Below, one piece after another: positions 7,076 to 14,807 of a stretch of DNA of 64,000 bases. The notes under the pieces were generated by a model. The model was not told the origin of the DNA and ran no database searches. It saw only the letters and a list, made by a program, of their open reading frames with translations. The stretch comes from Planctomycetota bacterium (GTDB lineage: Bacteria > Planctomycetota > Planctomycetia > Gemmatales > Gemmataceae). How positions within the stretch are numbered: position 1 is the stretch's first letter; each line of letters starts with the position of its first letter. The stretch spans positions 1 to 64,000 of the forward strand of contig JACPPF010000071.1 in NCBI GenBank assembly GCA_016191165.1, written 5' to 3'. The translations under genes and the position numbers were made by a program.

Positions 7076-9265
7076 ATGAGACGGTTTCTTTTTTTGTTTG
7101 CGATTTTCACCCCAATTGCGCTCGTCAGTCTGAATGGGTGCAATCGCCCCCCCAAGATCAAAGTTGAGGAAAAGAGCCCAAGCGCTGCGGCGACTACAAA
7201 TATCTGGCGGCATTTCCTCGATTCCGTTCGCTATCCCGACAACCCGCGCGAAAGCGATGATTGGCGCCGGTTTCGCGATGGGGTTCGCCAGCTCGACGGC
7301 CACTTCGCCAAGGCGGACGTCGTCAATGGTCTGATCCTCACAAAAGAAGATCGAAGGTTTCTGCAAACGAACGTTGGCCTCGACAATGCCGAGCTGGCGG
7401 AAATCGAATCGCTGTCCGCGCGAAGTGCCGACGCTCACTATTTGGACGAGTGTTTTCTGCTGCGCGATGCCGCCCGCACGCTGGAAAATCAATACCTTAC
7501 CGTGCCCGAACAGGCTCACCTCTGCTTCCGCTGGGTGATGCGCAACATGTTGCCCCATGAACAGCAAGACTCAAATACGCCTCCCGCCTTTGCCCTGAGA
7601 CGTGGCACGGGCAGCGCGATGGAACGCGCGCTGGTGTTCCTCGCGCTCCTTCGGCAACTCGACATTGAAGGCTGTTTGATCGTCGCGCCCAATGGCAATG
7701 CCCCGCAATTCCTGGTGGCCGCTCTGGACCGAAAAACACGCGCCACCGGCAAGAAGGATGAAATCGTGCTGGACCCGGCCGCGTCCAGGCTTTATCTCTT
7801 TGATCCGCGGCTTGGCCTGGCGGTCCTCGGCAAAGACGGCAAATCGGTCGTCACGCTGAAGGAGGCGATTGTAGACGCCACCTTGTTGAAGCCGCACGCC
7901 ATCACGCCAGAGCGAGCGAAGAAACTGGAGGCCTGGATCGTCTGCCCACTCTACGCACTGGCGCCGCGGATGCTCGAGATGCAGCGCGGCGTGCGTGGCG
8001 CGGGCGGGGGTCTGACCCTTTACTTGAATCCTCGCGAATTGAAAACCGAACTCGAGACAATCTCCGGCCTGCCCACCGGAGTCTGGAAGACGAGCGTCTC
8101 GTTCCCCACCAGGGATTCGCAATTTCACCGCGCGACGACCTGCCCGACGCGCTGGCTGCGTGATTTCTTGCCCAAGGCGGAAGGCGGCCTTGACGATGGC
8201 GCTCCCAAACGAACCGAGGTATTCGAATTCCTGCGCTATCCGTTTGAAGACGCGATGGTGAACTACGCTCGCATCGCGTTGACCTCGGAGATTCTGCCAG
8301 AAAGTGTGTACCTGTCGCTGCAATACATCACGCGTGAACTCTTTCAGAAATATGCCGTGCAACCGCGCGAGCTGTTTCTTCATGGCCAGTACGATCCGAT
8401 GAAACGTCGCCAGGAACGGCTGCAAATCTTCGTCAAAAGCGAGGCCCTGGCGGGCTTGACCCAGGATCCCATCTTTCACAAGGAACGCATTGCCTGGGTG
8501 CAAAAAGTTCGCAATCTCAACGCCAACATACCGGCCAATCCCGGCCAGCAAGCGAAACAGCGCCAGGCCATGCAGGCCATCTGGATGGAAGACGCTTTCT
8601 TGCGCTGGATGCTCGAGACCGACAGCGAGACCCAGCTGGACCGCGCGGACAAGAAATCCGTAATGACCAAGATCGTCGCTTTCGGCATGCTTGAATCCCT
8701 GGACTTTGAGCTGGCTCGTGTTCGCGCCGGCCTTGGCCACGAGGAGGCCGACCGGGCGCAGGCCAACCTGGAATCGCAGCAAAAACCCAGCGCGCAGGCA
8801 AAGCAACGCGCCCGCCAGGCCTGGGAGGTTGCCCGCAGCTCCTGGGCCAACTTCTATCTGCATCGCATCGCCATCAAACCGCTGATCGAGCGCCAGCTCA
8901 TCCAGCTCTCCCAGGTGCCCCGGCTCGAAGTTCGACTGAGCTTGCTCGAAAAGGCTCATCTCGATTTGCACCGCTATTTCCACGCCAGAATTCAGCTGGC
9001 CGAATGCATCGCCATTCTCGACGGGGCCAAGGAGGCGAAGACCGAGCTTGACAGCACGCGCGCGGAAATTGAGGCCTTCGAAAAGAGCGGACAATTCCAG
9101 ACGCAGATCAAGAACTTGAGCACCAAGGTTCCGTCCAATCCGGAAATCCAGCGCGTCGTTCAAGGCCGGCTCGACCTGCTTGGCCGCTGCTGGAGTCAAG
9201 ACGGCAGCTACGCTTGGCTCAAAAAGCAAATCGTCCAGCGCGTCGCGCGTCTCGCCATGCCGTGA
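7076..9265 (+). CDS. Large lipoprotein with transglutaminase-like segment
   Basis: A 729-residue protein that starts with a lipoprotein signal; the lipobox is SLNGC, with Cys near residue 22. Residues about 130-200 resemble a transglutaminase-like fold (VPEQAHLCFRWVMRNML, then GSAMERALVFLALLRQLDIE), the pattern usually carrying Cys-His-Asp. The expected Cys is not at its usual place, so catalysis is doubtful. The rest is charged and helical, with no family I recognise. It begins 12 bases after kdsA. Large lipoproteins of this kind are common in planctomycete genomes (established). Function unknown. Confidence 0.75.
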   Translation: MRRFLFLFAIFTPIALVSLNGCNRPPKIKVEEKSPSAAATTNIWRHFLDSVRYPDNPRESDDWRRFRDGVRQLDGHFAKADVVNGLILTKEDRRFLQTNVGLDNAELAEIESLSARSADAHYLDECFLLRDAARTLENQYLTVPEQAHLCFRWVMRNMLPHEQQDSNTPPAFALRRGTGSAMERALVFLALLRQLDIEGCLIVAPNGNAPQFLVAALDRKTRATGKKDEIVLDPAASRLYLFDPRLGLAVLGKDGKSVVTLKEAIVDATLLKPHAITPERAKKLEAWIVCPLYALAPRMLEMQRGVRGAGGGLTLYLNPRELKTELETISGLPTGVWKTSVSFPTRDSQFHRATTCPTRWLRDFLPKAEGGLDDGAPKRTEVFEFLRYPFEDAMVNYARIALTSEILPESVYLSLQYITRELFQKYAVQPRELFLHGQYDPMKRRQERLQIFVKSEALAGLTQDPIFHKERIAWVQKVRNLNANIPANPGQQAKQRQAMQAIWMEDAFLRWMLETDSETQLDRADKKSVMTKIVAFGMLESLDFELARVRAGLGHEEADRAQANLESQQKPSAQAKQRARQAWEVARSSWANFYLHRIAIKPLIERQLIQLSQVPRLEVRLSLLEKAHLDLHRYFHARIQLAECIAILDGAKEAKTELDSTRAEIEAFEKSGQFQTQIKNLSTKVPSNPEIQRVVQGRLDLLGRCWSQDGSYAWLKKQIVQRVARLAMP

Positions 9266-9330
9266 TCGGGGGTTTGTGGCGGACCATGATGGGTTCGCAT
9301 GGCATTGCGCACACGAAACCGCACGCGGGG

Positions 9331-9378
9331 TTGTGCCGAAACTTGCACAATTGACATTAACTCCCGGTCAGGTAGGAT
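9331..9378 (+). promoter_or_regulatory. Promoter of the Rieske/cytochrome operon with an overlapping inverted repeat
   Basis: A -35 box TTGACA at 9351-9356 and a -10-like TAGGAT at 9373-9378 are 16 bases apart, about 50 bases before the Rieske start. Directly upstream is an inverted repeat, TTGTGC (9331-9336) and GCACAA (9345-9350), whose arms match those of the Rex operator at 18017-18036 but with 8 instead of 6 bases between them. The promoter call is moderately supported; the operator idea is weak. Confidence 0.5.
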
Positions 9379-9427
9379 AAATTCGTTCGTTAATCCCGCC
9401 TTTTCTTCCTGCCGGAGAATTCCCACC

Positions 9428-10069
9428 ATGGCCGAAGACAACAATCGGCGTTCCTTCCTAGGCTGGCTCACGGTTGGTATCGGCGGCATCTTTTCGGTGT
9501 TTCTGGGCGTGCCGGTCGTTGCCTATGTCATTGACCCGCGTCATCGCAAGGGTCCCAAGAGCGCCATGAAACTGGTGGAGGGGGTCAAGCTCAACGAGCT
9601 GGCGCCTGGCGGGACGCCCCTGCAAGGCGTCGTCCGCGACACCCGCACCGATGGCTGGACGCTTTACCCCAACGACGTCATCGGCCGGGTCTGGCTGGTC
9701 CAGGTCGGTGCTCGCCCTGACCTCTCGACGCCAGAAAAACTTGCCGAGTTCAACGCCAGAACCACTGCGGAAAAGGCGTCGTATCTTTTTGTCTTCACGA
9801 CGAAGTGTCCCCACCTCGGCTGCTTTGTAAACTTGAACGGCGCGGGCAATGGCTTCGCGTGCCCGTGCCACTCCGCCACATTTAACCTCGACGGGCAGCG
9901 TGCCGCCGCAGGCAATCCCGCTCAGCGCGGCATGGACACGCTCGCCTGGGAAATCGACGCCGACGATCCCGAACTCAATCGCATCAAGGTGATTTTCAAG
10001 AGCTACGAAGCGAACAACGCCGAAAAGATTCCGCTGGGCGGCGGCGACAAGGAAACGCCGAACCTTTGA
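9428..10069 (+). CDS. Rieske iron-sulfur protein of a cytochrome bc-type complex
   Basis: A 213-residue protein carrying a twin-arginine-like start (NNRRSFLGWL) and one membrane anchor (about 11-36). The Rieske [2Fe-2S] ligands are C127-P-H129 and C145-P-C147-H148, and C132 and C147 are placed to form the family disulfide. The protein takes electrons from quinol at the cytochrome b site and passes them to a c-type haem. The start at 9428 is preceded by GGAGAATTCCCACC. The cytochrome b gene follows after 81 bases, so the two are probably co-transcribed. The stretch between anchor and cluster (PGGTPLQGVVRDTRTD) is longer than in small Rieske proteins. Confidence 0.93.
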   Translation: MAEDNNRRSFLGWLTVGIGGIFSVFLGVPVVAYVIDPRHRKGPKSAMKLVEGVKLNELAPGGTPLQGVVRDTRTDGWTLYPNDVIGRVWLVQVGARPDLSTPEKLAEFNARTTAEKASYLFVFTTKCPHLGCFVNLNGAGNGFACPCHSATFNLDGQRAAAGNPAQRGMDTLAWEIDADDPELNRIKVIFKSYEANNAEKIPLGGGDKETPNL

Positions 10070-10150
10070 CACCCTCCCTCCCCGCACGGGTCGCCGTGCC
10101 GCGCGCCGGCGCACTCTCGTAAGAACTCCCACTCCTCGTTTCAGAAGGAA

Positions 10151-12274
10151 ATGAGCATGTTTGCCTGGTTGGATCACCGCACCGGACTCAAGAACCTGCT
10201 TGCCTTGATGTTGCTGGAAGGCGTCCCGGGTGGAGCCAGATGGCGTTATGTCTGGGGCAGTTGCCTGGCGTTCGTCTTCAGCATTCAACTCGTCACCGGC
10301 TTGATGCTGATGACCGCCTATAGTCCCTCAAGTTCTCAGGCCTGGGCCAGTGTTCATTTCATTCAATACCAGATGGATTTCGGCTGGCTGATCCGCGGCC
10401 TGCACCATTTCGGCTCTCAGACGATGGTGGTGTTGATCGCCCTGCACATGTTGCAAGTCGTGATCGCCGGCGCCCACCTGCCGCCGCGCGAGGTCAACTG
10501 GTGGCTCGGCATCGGGCTGCTGAGCGTGACGTTCGGCCTGAGTCTGACGGGCTATTTGTTGCCGTGGGACCAGAAGGGATTCTGGGCGACCGACGTGGCC
10601 ACCAACATCGCGGGTTCCTTGCCGATGTTTGGCGCGGACGTCAAGCAACAGGCGGTGGGCGGGCCTGATTCGGGGAACCATACGCTGACGCGATTTTACG
10701 CCTTACACGTCGGCATCTTGCCGTTGTCGCTGATTGTGTTGCTCATCGCGCACATCACCATCTTTCGCCGGCATGGCGTGACTTCCAAGGAAAACCAGGA
10801 TGGCCTGGTCACGAGCCCACAGAACGAGCACGCTCCCGGCAGCGAGCCGTTCTGGCCGCGGCAGGCGTTTTATGACCTGATCGCCTGCATGTTCATTTTC
10901 GGCCTGATGCTGACCGCGGTGCTTTACGGGTTCGCGCACCCGGTGACGCCGCCCGCCGCGGAGGAGGGCGCGGAACCAGGCCTTTACGACCGTATCGCCC
11001 GCTGGGGGGTCGAGGGCAAAGGCGCCGAACTGGACGCTGCCGCCGATCGCGATACCGCCGGCTACCCCGCCCGGCCCGAATGGTATTTCCTGTTCCTCTT
11101 CCAGCTCCTCAAGTATTTCCCAGGCGATTACGCCATTTTTGGTACCGTCATCATACCTAATGGCGCCATGCTGCTGCTCTTCCTGCTGCCCCTGTTCGGC
11201 ATCGGGTCGCTGCGAAAGGTCGGCCACTTCTTCGGCATCCTTGTCATGGTGACGCTCGTCGTGATGGCCGGGCTTCTCACGCTCAAGGCGCTCGACGACG
11301 ATCGGCCCGAGGGCGTCCTGTGGGGAATTCTGAAAAACAAGGACGACGAGAAAGCGAAAAAAGCCGCCGAGGACTTCCAGCACAAGGTCCACGCCGCGGA
11401 GATCCTCGCCCGGCGCGCATGTCAGCTCGCCATGGAAGGGTCGCCCGTCGAGGGCGGGCATTTCCTGATTCGCAACGATCCCTACATCACCGGACAGAAG
11501 CTCTTCAAGGAAAAATGCGCGAGTTGCCATAACTTCACGCGCCAACCGTTTGAGAAGGAAGAATACCCCTTTGAAAGCATGACCGACGGCAAAACCGCGA
11601 GCGACCTGGGCGACTTCGGGCGCCCGGAGTGGGTAGCCGGCCTGTTGAAAAACCCGCTGGACAAGCACTTTTTCGGGCGCGTCACGGAGCCAGGCAAGGA
11701 CGACAAGGGCAAAGTGGTCCCGCAGCCTGTCTTTGACGGCATGAAGGGCTGGCGCGATGACATCGACTCGGTTCGCGTGGATGAAAAATGGAAGCCCGAA
11801 AAAATCGCCGCGCAAGAAAAGGAATTTGCGTTGATCGCGAAATGGCTCGCCGACCAGGCCGGCCCCAAAGAGAAACGAGACGACGCGGGCCAGGCCGCCT
11901 TCTTCAACAAGGCCAACAAGTGCTCCGGCTGCCACATGGTCGAGAAGAAGGAAAAAGACGGCGCCAAAATTGTCTTCGTGAAAAAAGGGGGGAAAACCGG
12001 ACCGGACCTGACAGGCTACGGTTCGGCCGAGTGGATTCGCGCGATGATCATGAGCCCAGGACACAAAAGCCGCTACGGCAAGGCGAACCGAATGCCGGCG
12101 TTCCGCAATCCGGATGGCGCCGGCAGTGAGCTGTCGCTCCAGGAATTCCGGGAAACCAACAAGGACATGCCGCCCAGCATGGTGTCGCCCCTTACGGACA
12201 TCGATCGTGAAATGATCATTCGCTGGATCCGCCGCGACTATCGCCCCGTTTACGGCGGCAGCCCAATCCGCTAG
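10151..12274 (+). CDS. Cytochrome b fused to two c-type haem-binding segments
   Basis: A 707-residue membrane protein. Residues 1-210 are a cytochrome b core with two bis-His haems: LHHFG and ALHML give the first pair of ligands, YALHVG and IAHIT the second. The second pair is 15 residues apart, as in cytochrome b6. A C-terminal cytochrome b/subunit IV part follows with the quinol-site motif PEWYFLF. After the last helix (GILVMVTLVVMAGLLTL) comes a soluble tail with C456-A-S-C459-H460 and C591-S-G-C594-H595, two covalent haem sites. Both halves of cytochrome b plus the electron acceptor are thus on one chain. It sits between the Rieske gene and two small c-type cytochromes, so this is a quinol-oxidising bc-type complex (inference). 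Confidence 0.92.
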   Translation: MSMFAWLDHRTGLKNLLALMLLEGVPGGARWRYVWGSCLAFVFSIQLVTGLMLMTAYSPSSSQAWASVHFIQYQMDFGWLIRGLHHFGSQTMVVLIALHMLQVVIAGAHLPPREVNWWLGIGLLSVTFGLSLTGYLLPWDQKGFWATDVATNIAGSLPMFGADVKQQAVGGPDSGNHTLTRFYALHVGILPLSLIVLLIAHITIFRRHGVTSKENQDGLVTSPQNEHAPGSEPFWPRQAFYDLIACMFIFGLMLTAVLYGFAHPVTPPAAEEGAEPGLYDRIARWGVEGKGAELDAAADRDTAGYPARPEWYFLFLFQLLKYFPGDYAIFGTVIIPNGAMLLLFLLPLFGIGSLRKVGHFFGILVMVTLVVMAGLLTLKALDDDRPEGVLWGILKNKDDEKAKKAAEDFQHKVHAAEILARRACQLAMEGSPVEGGHFLIRNDPYITGQKLFKEKCASCHNFTRQPFEKEEYPFESMTDGKTASDLGDFGRPEWVAGLLKNPLDKHFFGRVTEPGKDDKGKVVPQPVFDGMKGWRDDIDSVRVDEKWKPEKIAAQEKEFALIAKWLADQAGPKEKRDDAGQAAFFNKANKCSGCHMVEKKEKDGAKIVFVKKGGKTGPDLTGYGSAEWIRAMIMSPGHKSRYGKANRMPAFRNPDGAGSELSLQEFRETNKDMPPSMVSPLTDIDREMIIRWIRRDYRPVYGGSPIR

Positions 12275-12341
12275 AAAATTCCGTGCCTCGATCGGTCGAG
12301 GCAGGCAGGCAACGTTTCTTTTGCTACAGGAGAGAATAGAC

Positions 12342-12932
12342 ATGAACATCAAGCTTCGATTCATGCTCGCGGGTGTCGCTTTCATGGCAGCGCTCGGTTT
12401 CACCTATGCGTCCTTGCCGATCGCGGCAGCGGGCGACAAGGTTGGCGCTGCCGTGAAAAAAATCGGCGTCCTGATCAAGAAGGGAGACAACGCCGGGGCG
12501 TCCAAAGATGCCTCCGCGGCTGCCAAGAACATTGAGGAGCTTGCCGACCTCATGCACATGTTCCGCCCACGCAGCAAGGGAGGCCTGGGGGTCGGCGAGA
12601 AGCCGCTGCCCAACAAGGCGAAGGATGGCATCGAAGTGATGCTGCGCGACCTGGCCCGCGATGTGCCCTCCAACATCGGGAAACAGGCCGAGGCTCTCGA
12701 AATCACCGGCTACTGGATCGCGGCCATGGCCGACCTGACGCACGCCAAGGCCCCCAAGAAAAACCTGGGCAAGAAGACGATCAAGGCCTGGAACGATTAC
12801 ACCACGGACATGCGCGTCGCCGGCCTCGCCTTCGCCAAGGCCGCCGCGGGCAAGGGCGGCCAGGAAATCAAGACCGCCGCCGCCAAGGTCAACGCAAGCT
12901 GCAATAACTGTCATTCGATTTTCAAGGAGTAA
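12342..12932 (+). CDS. Periplasmic c-type cytochrome with C-terminal CNNCH
   Basis: A 196-residue exported protein. The signal peptide is at 1-31 (MLAGVAFMAALGFTYASLPIAAAG) and a single haem-binding site, CNNCH, lies eight residues from the end, followed by SIFKE. A haem motif at the C-terminus of a helical domain is the arrangement of class II cytochromes (cytochrome c prime-like), and this protein is compatible with that. The start at 12342 has ACAGGAGAG before it. It shares ADLMH and CHSIFKE with the gene at 13058, so the two are duplicates. It follows the cytochrome b gene by 67 bases and may carry electrons from that complex. Confidence 0.8.
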   Translation: MNIKLRFMLAGVAFMAALGFTYASLPIAAAGDKVGAAVKKIGVLIKKGDNAGASKDASAAAKNIEELADLMHMFRPRSKGGLGVGEKPLPNKAKDGIEVMLRDLARDVPSNIGKQAEALEITGYWIAAMADLTHAKAPKKNLGKKTIKAWNDYTTDMRVAGLAFAKAAAGKGGQEIKTAAAKVNASCNNCHSIFKE

Positions 12933-12960
12933 CCGCCCTCCCCTGCTTGCGCACGATCGG

Positions 12961-13010
12961 AGCCTGAAGCGTTGGCGAAGGTGCACATTCCTTCGCTCAT
13001 GCGTCAGGCT
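12961..13010. repeat. Palindromic intergenic repeat, GCCTGAAGCG family
   Basis: GCCTGAAGCG...GCGAAGG is mirrored by CCTTCGC...GCGTCAGGC. It separates the two cytochrome genes, both on the plus strand, where it could make a hairpin in the shared transcript. Confidence 0.6.
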
Positions 13011-13057
13011 TCGACCTGGCCGGGCGTATCACCGCACCTTTTCCCCAGGGGCGAAAC

Positions 13058-13594
13058 ATGAACGCAAAGCTTCAGAAAGGCTTCGTAGGTGTCACGATCA
13101 TTTTGATCGGCGCCCTGGTCCTCGGTTCGGGGGCGTCGCCCGCGCAAAGCGAGACCGATCACAAGAAAGCCATCCAGCAAATCGCCGACGCCATAAAGAA
13201 TGGCAAGGGCGTTGTCGCCAAAAAACTTGCCGCCAAGGCCGCGGCCGATGTCAAGGATTTGGCGGACTTGATGCACCTCTATCGTCCCGAAAAAAGGGGC
13301 GGCTTCGGATTGGAGATCGGCCTACGACAACTTGTAAAAATGCCCAATGCCAAAATTGGCGCCAAGTTTGGTTCACTGTCCGCGGCGATGGCGGAAGTCA
13401 TCCTCGCCAAGGCGCCCATCGCGGGGCCAAAGGGCAAGAACCCAAAGGCCTGGGCGGGGTTCGCTCAGAGGCTTCGCAACGCCAGCACGGACCTTGAACA
13501 AGCGGCCAGGAAGAAAAACGCCAAGGCAATCCAGGCCGCCGCGGTTCAGATCAACGACGCTTGCGTCGGGTGCCATTCCATCTTCAAGGAATAG
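13058..13594 (+). CDS. Periplasmic c-type cytochrome, paralogue of the preceding gene
   Basis: A 178-residue exported protein with a signal peptide (about 1-30) and one haem site, CVGCH, followed by SIFKE at the very end. It aligns with the 12342 protein over the whole mature region: AADVKDLADLMHLYRP matches AKNIEELADLMHMFRP, and both have ILAKAP/LTHAKAP before the last helix. This supports a tandem duplication followed by divergence. Class II cytochrome c-like topology. No strong ribosome-binding site is seen at 13058 (AGGGGCGAAAC). Probable electron carrier for the bc-type complex. Confidence 0.8.
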   Translation: MNAKLQKGFVGVTIILIGALVLGSGASPAQSETDHKKAIQQIADAIKNGKGVVAKKLAAKAAADVKDLADLMHLYRPEKRGGFGLEIGLRQLVKMPNAKIGAKFGSLSAAMAEVILAKAPIAGPKGKNPKAWAGFAQRLRNASTDLEQAARKKNAKAIQAAAVQINDACVGCHSIFKE

Positions 13595-13664
13595 CCTCCT
13601 GTTCCCGCCTGCATCGCAAGCAAAGAGGAGCCAGGAATCCCCTGCTTGCGCTGCCGGTTGGTTG

Positions 13665-14495
13665 TTATGCCTTCATCGCAGCCAAGAAAGCGATTGCCCG
13701 CCGCGCCGTCTCCACCGCGTCATGGCTGTGCCGGCTCAATTCGACGTGGACGCCACCCTGATAATCGATTTCCCGTAGTGCGGCGAGTATCGGCGGAAAA
13801 TCCATCTCGCCTGTGCCGAACAACAGGTGATCGTGAACGCCACGTCTCATGTCCTCGATATGCACGTTCCAGAGTGCGTCCTTCCAGTGTCGAATGTGCT
13901 CGGCAATCGGCAATTCCCCCTGGCAATGCAGATGGCCGACATCAAGCGTCAATCCGAAATTCGGGTGATTGACCAGCGCATGCAGTTTCGCGAATTTCGC
14001 CATCGTGTCGATGAACATTCCCGGCTCCGGCTCGAACGCCAGCCTGACATTTCGCTTCGCGGCCTGGTCGCAGATCAGGTTGCATTCCTTTTGCAGGCGG
14101 GTCCAACTTTCCTGGGGGCTCGACGTTGCATCTGGTGCCCCAGACCAAAAACTGACCGCATCCGCTCCAAGGAAACAGGCGATCTCCACCGCGCGCATCA
14201 GGAAGTCACGCCGTCGATCCCGTTCGCTTTGCTGTTCGCTCAGGAGTGTCGGTTGATGCTTTCGGCGCGGGTCGAGCAAAAACCTCGCGCCCGTCTCGAT
14301 AACGCAACTCAACCCCAGGCGCTGAAGCAAATCGCGCACGTGGGCACATCGCGAGGGAACGTCGGGGTCGAACGGATTCAGGGCAAACTGATCGAGCGTG
14401 ATGGCCACCGATTGATAACCAAGCTCGGCCAAAATGTGCAGGGCATCGTCGAGCCGATGGTGCGCGAAGCCATTGGTGTTGTAGCCAAGTCTCAT
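13665..14495 (-). CDS. Sugar phosphate isomerase/epimerase-like TIM barrel
   Basis: A 276-residue member of the xylose-isomerase-like TIM-barrel superfamily (PF01261). Metal and catalytic residues sit where expected: LAFEPEPG (Glu), LTLDVGHLHCQGE (Asp and His), VHIEDM (His) and VHVELSRHSHD (Glu). The start ATG at 14495 overlaps the stop codon of the NifU-domain gene as TGATG, so translation is probably coupled; the longer frame to 14795 reads through that gene and is rejected. The opening GYNTNGFAHHRLDDALHIL resembles members found in eboABCDE-type metabolite clusters, but no other ebo gene is here. Substrate unknown. Confidence 0.8.
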   Translation of the reverse strand: MRLGYNTNGFAHHRLDDALHILAELGYQSVAITLDQFALNPFDPDVPSRCAHVRDLLQRLGLSCVIETGARFLLDPRRKHQPTLLSEQQSERDRRRDFLMRAVEIACFLGADAVSFWSGAPDATSSPQESWTRLQKECNLICDQAAKRNVRLAFEPEPGMFIDTMAKFAKLHALVNHPNFGLTLDVGHLHCQGELPIAEHIRHWKDALWNVHIEDMRRGVHDHLLFGTGEMDFPPILAALREIDYQGGVHVELSRHSHDAVETARRAIAFLAAMKA

Positions 14496-14731
14496 CACGG
14501 CACCGCCTCGATGTAAGCCACCTCGGGGACGTGCTTGCGCAGTTCCTCCTCGATGCCGTTGACAACGAGCATGATGGAGCTGGGGCAATTGCCGCACACT
14601 CCCCCTAAGCGGATGCGGGCAACGCCGTCGGCAACATCGAGCACTTCGAGGGCCGTGCCGTCCATTTCCAGGGCGGGGCCGACGTGAGTGGCGAGCGCGG
14701 CGGCGACGCGGTCTTTGAGGGTTGCGGACAT
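14495..14731 (-). CDS. NifU C-terminal domain (Nfu-type) iron-sulfur scaffold
   Basis: A 78-residue cytosolic protein that is just the Nfu domain. The cluster-binding motif is GGVCGNCPSS, and MDGTALEVLDV and GIEEELRKHVPEV flank it as in the family. Such proteins assemble [4Fe-4S] clusters and deliver them to target enzymes. It overlaps the TIM-barrel gene by one base, an unusual partner. The stop codon of the Nudix/beta-lactamase gene lies about 70 bases upstream. Confidence 0.9.
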   Translation of the reverse strand: MSATLKDRVAAALATHVGPALEMDGTALEVLDVADGVARIRLGGVCGNCPSSIMLVVNGIEEELRKHVPEVAYIEAVP

Positions 14732-14783
14732 CGGATAATGGCTCCTGTTCTAAGAACATCGGGCGAGCACGCCGTGGCGATCC

Positions 14784-14807
14784 CCGCTCGCCCAAGGCGA
14801 GCGGCTA
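14784..14807. repeat. Hairpin repeat, CCGCTCGCC...GGCGAGCGGCTAA family
   Basis: A nine-base perfect stem (CCGCTCGCC/GGCGAGCGG) with a three-base loop, followed by CTAAG. The stop codon TAG of the minus-strand Nudix gene (14805-14807) is inside the conserved flank. Similar GCGGCTA elements occur at 49274 and 54647. Confidence 0.6.

Noticed and set aside
7571-9229. 552-residue reading frame on the minus strand opposite the lipoprotein gene
   Set aside because: It is antisense to a gene with a signal peptide and normal codon pattern; no family motifs; typical of GC-rich shadows.
10703-12403. 566-residue minus-strand frame opposite the cytochrome b gene
   Set aside because: The plus strand has the haem motifs and membrane helices; this frame spans the gene boundary without a sensible protein.
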